5,130 nucleotides of DNA. Origin: an uncultured Bacilli bacterium (GTDB lineage Bacteria; Bacillota_I; Bacilli_A; RF39; UBA660). The stretch lies in assembly GCA_947585885.1 (NCBI GenBank), contig CANPXI010000074.1:1-5130 (forward strand), in the 5' to 3' direction. The notes under the pieces are model-generated. The model was not told the origin of the DNA and did no database searches. It saw nothing but the letters and a program-made list of their open reading frames with translations. Positions within the stretch are counted from its first letter, which is position 1. Each line of letters starts with the position of its first letter. Shown here in pieces: positions 1-4,347 of this stretch. The translations under genes were made by a program, and so were the position numbers.

Positions 1-114
1 GGTCTTGGAGTTAGTCTTAGTAAAGAAATTATTGAAGCACATAATGGTAATTTTATTTATACTTCTACTATTGGTAAAGGAACACTTTGTAAGATTATTT
101 TACCACTTAATTAG
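1..114 (+). CDS. Sensor histidine kinase, C-terminal end only (5' end outside window)
   Basis: Reading frame 1 is open from the first base and ends at TAG (112-114), giving 37 residues. It starts with GLGVSLSKEIIEAHNG, the G2 box of the HATPase_c ATP-binding domain followed by its conserved helix. It ends with a GTLCKIILP segment, matching the usual G-T-x-F-x-x-x-L-P final strand of two-component kinases. The protein would therefore bind ATP and phosphorylate its own histidine, then pass the phosphate to a response regulator, usually from the membrane. Sensor domain, H box and N box lie outside the window, so the signal and specificity are unknown. The stop overlaps the stop of the opposing small gene by 4 bp, and no separate terminator for the kinase is visible. 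The family is fairly certain; the exact kinase is not. Confidence 0.88.
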   Translation, partial: GLGVSLSKEIIEAHNGNFIYTSTIGKGTLCKIILPLN

Positions 115-326
115 AATATAAAAGGCGCACCATAACCGTAGCCGTATCCGTAATTACCATATGGGTATGGTCTATATGGATATGGTCTTGGTCTATTATT
201 AGCAGCACCTACTGCGCCTACTGCTACTCCACCAGTTAGTGCACCTAATAAAAATGGCCCAGCAAATGGAACAAATCTATCACTTTTATATGATACACTT
301 CTTGGCATGTAATAATTTTGATACAT
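111..326 (-). CDS. Small Gly/Tyr/Pro-rich protein with one hydrophobic segment, 71 aa, function unknown
   Basis: I do not recognise a named family. The 71-residue product has three parts: a short Tyr-rich head (residues 1-17), a hydrophobic Gly/Ala stretch (about 18-42, with LLGALTGGVAVGAVGA) that could insert in a membrane or self-pack, and a low-complexity tail (45-71) of Arg-Pro, Pro-Tyr and Gly-Tyr repeats ending in PFIF. Short proteins of this style occur in many Bacillota and are sometimes surface or spore-coat associated, but nothing here proves that. I chose ATG at 326 because AAGAGGTG lies 6 nt upstream. The in-frame GTG at 335 lies inside that ribosome binding site. The gene is last in a - strand series, 41 bp after the phosphoesterase-like gene, and its RBS sits in a hairpin. 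The clear SD and clean frame make it likely real. Confidence 0.72.
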   Translation of the reverse strand: MYQNYYMPRSVSYKSDRFVPFAGPFLLGALTGGVAVGAVGAANNRPRPYPYRPYPYGNYGYGYGYGAPFIF

Positions 327-363
327 AAAAAACACCTCTTACTTTAATGTATGAAGTGTTTTT
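327..363 (-). terminator. 11-bp hairpin with T-tract that buries the RBS of the small gene
   Basis: On the - strand, AAAAACACTTC (363-353) pairs fully with GAGGTGTTTTT (338-328), 11 pairs including one G-U, with a 14-nt loop. Six T residues (332-327) close the second arm just before the ATG at 326. It lies directly after the phosphoesterase-like stop codon, so it can act as that gene's intrinsic terminator. The second arm also contains the AGGTG of the small gene's Shine-Dalgarno sequence, so in a read-through transcript the RBS would be masked. The stem is AU-rich, so strength is uncertain. The + strand form is also followed by Ts (359-369), so it may work in both directions. Confidence 0.5.
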
Positions 364-367
364 GTTT

Positions 368-1228
368 TTAGTGAATAGATTTTAACCTAAATAGTGTTAT
401 TGATGGGGTATTGTTTAGTCTTAAATGTATTTTTTTTGTACCTAGACCATTTGATATAAATATTTTAGTACTACCTTTTTCATATGTTTCTTCATAATAT
501 TTTTTACTTCCACTAAATTTGTATAGAGGTCCGTAAAAAGGAACATTTATTTCTCCTCCTAAAGTATTACCAGCTAGTATTAAGTCAGGAGTTTTTTCTT
601 GTTTTAATACTTTATCTATTATGTCTGGTTCGTGAGTTAAGAGTATTAAGTAATTGTCTTTTTCTTCTTCTGTAAATTTAAAACTATCTATTATATTATA
701 TTCACCTTTATTATAACTTGAAAGACCGATTAAATTTATTGGTGTTAAGCTTTCGTTATATATTGTTTCTTTTATGTTATTTAGTATTTTAAAGTCACTT
801 TGTTCAAGTATTTCTTCACTAGTTTTATTATCGTTACTAAGGGTTGTATATTTACCTAAAGAGGCATCTATTTTTTTTAGATTTTTTATTAATTCTTCTT
901 TTTCTTTATCATTTATTTTATAACTTGAATCTAATAAGTTACCTCCATATAAAACTATATCAGGTTTTAGTGTGTTTATTTTTTTTATTAGGTTTTCTAC
1001 TTCTACATTACTTACAGTACTACCAAATAATAAATCAGTAAAAAATATTATTTTTGTTCCACTAAAGTTTTCTGGTATTTTTTTAGATGATACTCTATAT
1101 TCTTTTACTTTTAAATTAGATGGTTCAACATATTTTGCATACATGAAAACTGATACTATAAAAATTATCAATAATATCAGTATATTTATTATTTTATTTT
1201 TTGTTTTTGATTCTTCTTTTTTTTCCAT
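368..1228 (-). CDS. Membrane-anchored YkuE/YaeI-like metallophosphoesterase homologue, probable pseudoenzyme
   Basis: This is a 286-residue protein with a lysine-rich start, one membrane anchor (about residues 12-31) and an extracytoplasmic calcineurin-like phosphoesterase fold. The order of family motifs is clear, but the ligands are changed. D-x-H becomes D65-L66-L67, GD becomes G96-N97, and GNH[DE] becomes S131-N132-D133-N134. The [L]THxPD histidine is kept as H199. GHTHGG becomes G220-N221-T222-L223-G224-G225. The closing S-N-G-L-G-T (259-264) is typical of YkuE/YaeI proteins, which in active members are metal-dependent phosphoesterases. With both metal sites largely missing, normal hydrolysis is unlikely, so a binding or scaffold role is inferred. 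The frame is intact over normal length, which argues against simple decay. ATG at 1228 has AAGGAG 5 nt upstream. It starts 9 bp after the protease gene, so the two are probably cotranscribed. Confidence 0.85.
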   Translation of the reverse strand: MEKKEESKTKNKIINILILLIIFIVSVFMYAKYVEPSNLKVKEYRVSSKKIPENFSGTKIIFFTDLLFGSTVSNVEVENLIKKINTLKPDIVLYGGNLLDSSYKINDKEKEELIKNLKKIDASLGKYTTLSNDNKTSEEILEQSDFKILNNIKETIYNESLTPINLIGLSSYNKGEYNIIDSFKFTEEEKDNYLILLTHEPDIIDKVLKQEKTPDLILAGNTLGGEINVPFYGPLYKFSGSKKYYEETYEKGSTKIFISNGLGTKKIHLRLNNTPSITLFRLKSIH

Positions 1229-1237
1229 AAGTACTCC

Positions 1238-1927
1238 TTACATTACAGATAGTATTGCTAAGAAACTCACTAGATTATGTAACATATGCATACTTGTAGA
1301 ACATAATATGTTGTCTGTTTTGTTATAGATGCAGCCAAATGCATAACCTAAAGCTCCGTAAGGTATTACGTATAGTAGTTCAAGAGGTGAAGTTATTCCT
1401 GTTAATGCATGAGGAAGTCCAAAGCATAAAGCACTTATTAATGGAAAAAATTTTGTTTTACCTGTTACTTTTCTTATTCCAAACCTAAATATCATTTCTT
1501 CAACTAAAGGAGCAAGAAATACTACAGATATAAAACCTATTACTAAATTACTACTTATAAAGGACCTTACTTCTGTTTCGTTAGTTGCTATGTTACCATT
1601 AAATATAAATGTATTTAATATTAGGTTACTTATAATTAATACTAAAAAGCCTATTCCCCAGTATTTTAGACTTATACCAAAGTAATCTGAAAAGTTTTCT
1701 TTATAGTCTTTTATTTTTTCTTTAAACATTTTGTTATAGATTATTAATAAAATTATAACGTATACAATGTTACCTATAATTGAACAAAACTCTTCATTTA
1801 ATGGTGTAAAATGAAATATTAGAGATGCTACTATACTTGGAACATAAATGTACGAAAAAAGTAATAACCCAAATATAAATAGATTATTCATAAAATTATC
1901 AGTTTTTTCTCTTATTTTTTCTATCAT
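1238..1927 (-). CDS. CPBP-family intramembrane metalloprotease (CAAX/ABI type)
   Basis: The 229-residue product is almost wholly hydrophobic, with several membrane spans (about 15-40, 48-64, 88-108, 126-140, 160-200 and the C-terminus). It carries the three CPBP signatures: E143-E144-x-x-x-R148, the F-G-x-x-H173 motif, and H214-x-x-x-N218 near the end. In this family, which includes Rce1-like and bacteriocin self-protection proteins, these residues bind zinc and catalyse cleavage within the membrane. The substrate here is unknown. Being cotranscribed with a membrane-anchored phosphoesterase-like protein suggests, but does not show, a shared role. ATG at 1927 is my preferred start. No Shine-Dalgarno sequence precedes it, and a TATAAT at 1943-1948 puts the likely mRNA start about 9 nt upstream. 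In-frame GTG at 1936 and TTG at 1951 are possible but less likely. No bacteriocin gene is seen nearby. Confidence 0.88.
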   Translation of the reverse strand: MIEKIREKTDNFMNNLFIFGLLLFSYIYVPSIVASLIFHFTPLNEEFCSIIGNIVYVIILLIIYNKMFKEKIKDYKENFSDYFGISLKYWGIGFLVLIISNLILNTFIFNGNIATNETEVRSFISSNLVIGFISVVFLAPLVEEMIFRFGIRKVTGKTKFFPLISALCFGLPHALTGITSPLELLYVIPYGALGYAFGCIYNKTDNILCSTSMHMLHNLVSFLAILSVM

Positions 1928-1942
1928 ATTAATCACAATTAT

Positions 1943-1948
1943 ATTATA
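1943..1948 (-). promoter_or_regulatory. Candidate -10 box (TATAAT) for the protease/phosphoesterase-like pair
   Basis: A perfect TATAAT lies on the - strand at 1948-1943, just after the tyrS terminator. At 17-nt spacing the -35 position (1966-1971) reads TTTCTA, only 3 of 6 matches to TTGACA, and it overlaps the terminator stem. Transcription would start near 1936, leaving about 9 nt before the ATG at 1927. Support is the exact -10 and the position. TATAAT arises easily by chance in DNA this AT-rich. Confidence 0.4.
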
Positions 1949-1959
1949 CAAAATATATG

Positions 1960-1990
1960 AAAAAATAGAAAGTGTTTTATTCGCTTTCTA
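1960..1990 (-). terminator. Intrinsic terminator of tyrS, overlapping its stop codon
   Basis: On the - strand, TAGAAAG (1990-1984) pairs with CTTTCTA (1972-1966). A C-A mismatch and a further G-C pair follow inside, with a 7-nt loop, and six Ts (1965-1960) come directly after. The tyrS TAA (1979-1977) is in the loop, so the hairpin is partly built from the last tyrS codons. The stem is short but has a proper T-tract and lies exactly where a tyrS terminator is expected. Confidence 0.6.
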
Positions 1991-3161
1991 CTTTTATTAT
2001 TGTCTTTTTTCCTTTTTGAACTGTAGTGTTATCTATTTTAACTACAAAGTTTGTGTCTGTTATTTTTTCGTTATTTATTTTTATTCCACCTTGTTCTGTT
2101 AGTCTTCTTGCTTCACTTTTACTTGTTACTAGGTTTGTTTTTACTAGTAAGTCTAAGATATTTATTTCTTTTTCTTCTATTTTTACAGTTGGCATGTTTT
2201 CATTTATTTTACCACTAAAAACTTCTTCACTTGTTTTTTTAGCTTGTTCTGCTTCTTCTTTCCCGTGAATGAATTTTACTACATCATAAGCAAGACGTTT
2301 ACCTGCTTCTCTTTTTTCTGGGTGTTCTTTTAGACTTATTTCTAACTCTTTTATTTCATCTAATGAAAGGAAAGTTAGTTTTTTTAGGTAATCAATTACT
2401 TTTTCGTCTTCACTATTTAGTAAGAATTGGTACATTTCATAACTTGATGTTTTGTTTTTATCTAGCCAGATTGCTCCACTTTCACTTTTACCAAATTTTG
2501 TTCCATCTTTTTTTGTAATTAAAGGCATAGTTAAACCATAGCAGATAGCATTGTCTCCGTGTTTTTTTCTTATAAGTTCTAAGCCACTAGTGATATTACC
2601 CCATTGATCTTGTCCACCAATTTGTAGTGTTACATTATTACTTTCATATAAGTGTAAAAAGTCAATTGATTGCAAAATCATATAAGAAAACTCTGTATAA
2701 CTTATTCCACTTTCAAGTCTAGATTTTACTGTTTCTTTATTAAGCATATAGTTTACATTAAAGAATTTACCATAATCTCTTAGGTAATCGATAAAGTTTA
2801 CGTCTTTATACCAGTCATAGTTATTTACTAAATCACAACCAAAAAGATTAGATATTTGTTCTTTTAAACTTTCATAGTTTTTATTTAATACTTCTTTACT
2901 TATTACGTCTCTTTCTTTTGTACTTCTTGGGTCACCAATTAAACCTGTTCCACCACCTACTAAAATGTATGGATGGTGTCCTGCTTGTTTTAAGCGAAGG
3001 GCTACTAACATACTAGATAAGTGTCCAATATGCAAGCTATCAGCAGTTGGGTCTGTTCCTATGTAAAAGTTTAAGCTACCATTATTTAACTCATCAATTA
3101 AATCATCACTTGTTATACTTTCAATTAAGCCTCTTTCTTTTAATTCTTCATAAAGTGTCAT
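1977..3161 (-). CDS. tyrS: Tyrosyl-tRNA synthetase (TyrRS), class I
   Basis: This cytoplasmic enzyme activates tyrosine with ATP and loads it on tRNA-Tyr. Its 394 residues are slightly short of the usual 410-420 for the bacterial TyrS type. The class I HIGH motif is at 44-47 and the KMSKS-equivalent is K222-F-G-K-S226. Tyrosine-binding residues known from Geobacillus TyrRS are in place: Y33, D77, Y160, Q164, D167 and Q186 in QIGGQDQWGN. Residues from about 330 to the end form the RNA-binding S4 domain that grips the tRNA variable arm. ATG at 3161 is preceded by AGGAGG with 5-nt spacing. The gene stands alone between a T-box leader and its own terminator, so expression should rise when uncharged tRNA-Tyr accumulates. 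No missing catalytic residue was seen. Confidence 0.97.
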   Translation of the reverse strand: MTLYEELKERGLIESITSDDLIDELNNGSLNFYIGTDPTADSLHIGHLSSMLVALRLKQAGHHPYILVGGGTGLIGDPRSTKERDVISKEVLNKNYESLKEQISNLFGCDLVNNYDWYKDVNFIDYLRDYGKFFNVNYMLNKETVKSRLESGISYTEFSYMILQSIDFLHLYESNNVTLQIGGQDQWGNITSGLELIRKKHGDNAICYGLTMPLITKKDGTKFGKSESGAIWLDKNKTSSYEMYQFLLNSEDEKVIDYLKKLTFLSLDEIKELEISLKEHPEKREAGKRLAYDVVKFIHGKEEAEQAKKTSEEVFSGKINENMPTVKIEEKEINILDLLVKTNLVTSKSEARRLTEQGGIKINNEKITDTNFVVKIDNTTVQKGKKTIIKVESE

Positions 3162-3166
3162 GTTTT

Positions 3167-3172
3167 CCTCCT
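3167..3172 (-). promoter_or_regulatory. Strong ribosome binding site of tyrS
   Basis: AGGAGG (3172-3167) lies 5 nt before the tyrS ATG and only 4 nt after the T-run of the T-box terminator. It fixes the start codon. It is outside both alternative hairpins, so control is expected at transcription rather than translation. Confidence 0.9.
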
Positions 3173-3176
3173 AAAT

Positions 3177-3372
3177 AAAAAGATGATACTAAAGGACTGA
3201 CAAGTTCAGCGGTACCACCTTAATTTATATTTCTATACTCTTTTTACTATAAAGCGTAACCTAATAGTTTCAGTATGTGTAATTTCATTTTAATTAAATG
3301 TTAATTTTCACCTTACATTAACTCTCTAAATATTTAAATTAAAACTACTTTCATACGTCATTAACTAAATAC
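3177..3372 (-). promoter_or_regulatory. T-box riboswitch (tRNA-Tyr sensing) leader of tyrS
   Basis: The leader carries the T-box core AAGGUGGUACCGC (3221-3209). The antiterminator is readable in full: helix A1 AAGG (3221-3218) with CCUU (3195-3192), the 7-nt bulge UGGUACC (3217-3211), and helix A2 GCUGA (3210-3206) with UCAGU (3200-3196). The bulge UGGU can pair with the ACCA end of uncharged tRNA-Tyr. The rival terminator pairs AAGGUGGUAC (3221-3212) with GUAUCAUCUU (3189-3180), running into five Us, so the two folds exclude each other. Stem I shows AUGA and AGUA motifs (about 3354-3346), a base pairing 3349-3342 with 3270-3263, and the AGAGAG and GGUGAAA elements. UAC at 3281-3279, followed by A, is the best specifier codon and matches tyrosine. 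Confidence 0.93.
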
Positions 3373-3378
3373 GAATAG

Positions 3379-3407
3379 ATTATATCAAATTTTATGTTTT
3401 AAGTAAA
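3379..3407 (-). promoter_or_regulatory. Sigma-A-type promoter of the tyrS T-box transcript
   Basis: On the - strand the -35 reads TTTACT (3407-3402, 4 of 6 matches) and the -10 is a perfect TATAAT (3384-3379), with the ideal 17-nt spacer. The predicted start near 3372 falls just before T-box stem I, which supports the assignment. Confidence 0.75.
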
Positions 3408-3426
3408 TCTTTTTTCCTATTTTTAA

Positions 3427-3445
3427 TATAATATTATAGGTGAAG
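3427..3445 (+). promoter_or_regulatory. Candidate -10 box and Shine-Dalgarno of the YqfQ-like gene
   Basis: TATAAT at 3427-3432 on the + strand would start transcription near 3439, and AGGTGA at 3438-3443 sits 6 nt before the ATG at 3450. The SD is convincing and fixes the start. The promoter is weaker: no good -35 is seen at 16-18 nt, and the predicted mRNA would begin inside the SD. The real promoter may lie further upstream, overlapping that of tyrS. Confidence 0.45.
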
Positions 3446-3449
3446 TTCT

Positions 3450-3713
3450 ATGGCTATTAATTTTAGTAAAATTATAAGCGGGTTTAATGAAACTTTAGGT
3501 ATGTTTAATAAAGCTATCCCTATTTATAAGCAAGTAAGTCCTATTGTAAAGAATGTTAGGAGTGCTTTTAGTACAGTGAGTTCAGTAAAGGAAAGTATTA
3601 AAGAAGAGAAGATAAAGGAAGCTAAAGCATTTGAAAGACCAGTTAGTATTATTAAGAAAAAAAGTGATGAAAGAGGCAATATTAATTTAGATACTCTTAC
3701 ATTTTTCCAATAA
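3450..3713 (+). CDS. Small YqfQ-like protein, 87 aa, function unknown
   Basis: The 87-residue product has an amphipathic helical first half. It includes NKAIPIYKQVSPIVKNV (20-36), which recalls the P-x-x-x-x-Y-x-P-x-V-x-N signature of the YqfQ-like family of Bacillota. A charged Lys/Glu segment (47-60) and a polar tail to 87 follow. There is no signal peptide or membrane span. The function of the family is not established. Family placement rests on this short pattern and on context: in Bacillus subtilis yqfQ lies in the same neighbourhood as sigA and trmK, and here the gene faces that pair with a 7-bp gap between stops. The glycine-rich part common in Bacillus members is absent. ATG at 3450 follows AGGTGA with 6-nt spacing. 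It is divergent from tyrS. The coding call is good; the family call is moderate. Confidence 0.72.
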   Translation: MAINFSKIISGFNETLGMFNKAIPIYKQVSPIVKNVRSAFSTVSSVKESIKEEKIKEAKAFERPVSIIKKKSDERGNINLDTLTFFQ

Positions 3714-3720
3714 AAAAGAA

Positions 3721-4347
3721 TTAGATATTTTGTTTTAATATGTTTATTTTTTCTTCTAATTCTTCTATTTCAGTTTGTTTTGAAATGTTTTTTATTATTT
3801 TTTCATATTTGTCTATTAAAAATTTATTTTTTTCTTTTAGAAGACGCACGTTTTGATGGTTTTTACCAATTAATAATTCTTCTTTTGTATATTCAGTTTT
3901 TCCTTCTTTAAATATTATTAGGTTATAATATTTATTTTTTTCTTTTATTATTTCTTCTTTATCTATTATGTAACCTAAATCTAACATATTTTTTCTTAAT
4001 ATATCGTGGTTATTATTAGATATTGTTATTATTTTTTTAAATTTACGGGGAGTACTATTTAATATTTTAAGTATTAAATATGAACCCATTCCTGACATAA
4101 CTAAAGTATAGTTTGTTTCATCACTATTTAGTGTTATTCCGTCTCCTACTCTAAAAGTTATATATTTTTTTAAATCTTCAGGTACGTTTTTTTGTGCTTT
4201 TTTTATTATGTTTTCTCTTAAGTCAGAAGCAATACTAAATATTCCTCTTTTTGCAAGCATTATACTAAGAAGTGCTTGATCGCATCCGACATCAAGCACT
4301 AGTTCATCATTATTTATATATGAAGATATTTTTTCTAATCTAGTCAA
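3721..4347 (-). CDS. trmK: TrmK-family tRNA (adenine-22-N1)-methyltransferase homologue, divergent
   Basis: TrmK methylates N1 of A22 in the tRNA D-loop region using S-adenosylmethionine. The 208-residue product has a Rossmann-type SAM-binding domain at 1-150, starting with TRLEKI and the motif I equivalent L18-D-V-G-C-D23. R66-V-G-D-G70 and G86-M-G88 follow, and a charged, coiled C-terminal helix pair runs from about 160 to 208. Family signatures are altered: GSDHAYLP is GCDQALLS (21-28), GMGG is GMGS (86-89), and the LQPN region reads ISNNNH (109-114). It is also somewhat shorter than typical members (about 230). It starts with TTG at 4347, with AAAGGA about 8 nt upstream, and overlaps sigA by 8 bp, which suggests coupled translation. 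The sigA-trmK order is conserved in Bacillota. Family placement is strong; retained activity is less sure. Confidence 0.85.
   Translation of the reverse strand: MTRLEKISSYINNDELVLDVGCDQALLSIMLAKRGIFSIASDLRENIIKKAQKNVPEDLKKYITFRVGDGITLNSDETNYTLVMSGMGSYLILKILNSTPRKFKKIITISNNNHDILRKNMLDLGYIIDKEEIIKEKNKYYNLIIFKEGKTEYTKEELLIGKNHQNVRLLKEKNKFLIDKYEKIIKNISKQTEIEELEEKINILKQNI

Noticed and set aside
120..190. Repetitive CCGTA/ATATGG-like DNA that could look like a short tandem array
   Set aside because: It is explained by Pro-Tyr and Gly-Tyr codon repeats in the small protein. There are no regular spacers, so it is not a CRISPR array or non-coding repeat.
324..335. Upstream GTG start (335) for the Gly/Tyr-rich protein
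   Set aside because: The GTG is part of the AAGAGGTG ribosome binding site, which is correctly spaced for ATG at 326.
844..1328. Two overlapping + strand open frames rich in Phe, Leu and Tyr (844-1041 and 972-1328)
   Set aside because: They lie antisense to the phosphoesterase-like gene and the end of the protease gene, have no convincing RBS, and their hydrophobic composition is what antisense of Lys/Glu/Asn-rich coding gives.
1848..2268. + strand open frames at 1848-2102 and 2026-2268
   Set aside because: Both are antisense to the protease and tyrS genes, have no ribosome binding site or recognisable motif, and their Ser/Phe/Leu-rich composition is an antisense artefact.
3714..3720. Terminator between the convergent YqfQ-like gene and trmK
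   Set aside because: Only 7 bp separate the stops, and I found no stem with useful G-C content there; the nearby A- and T-runs are coding.
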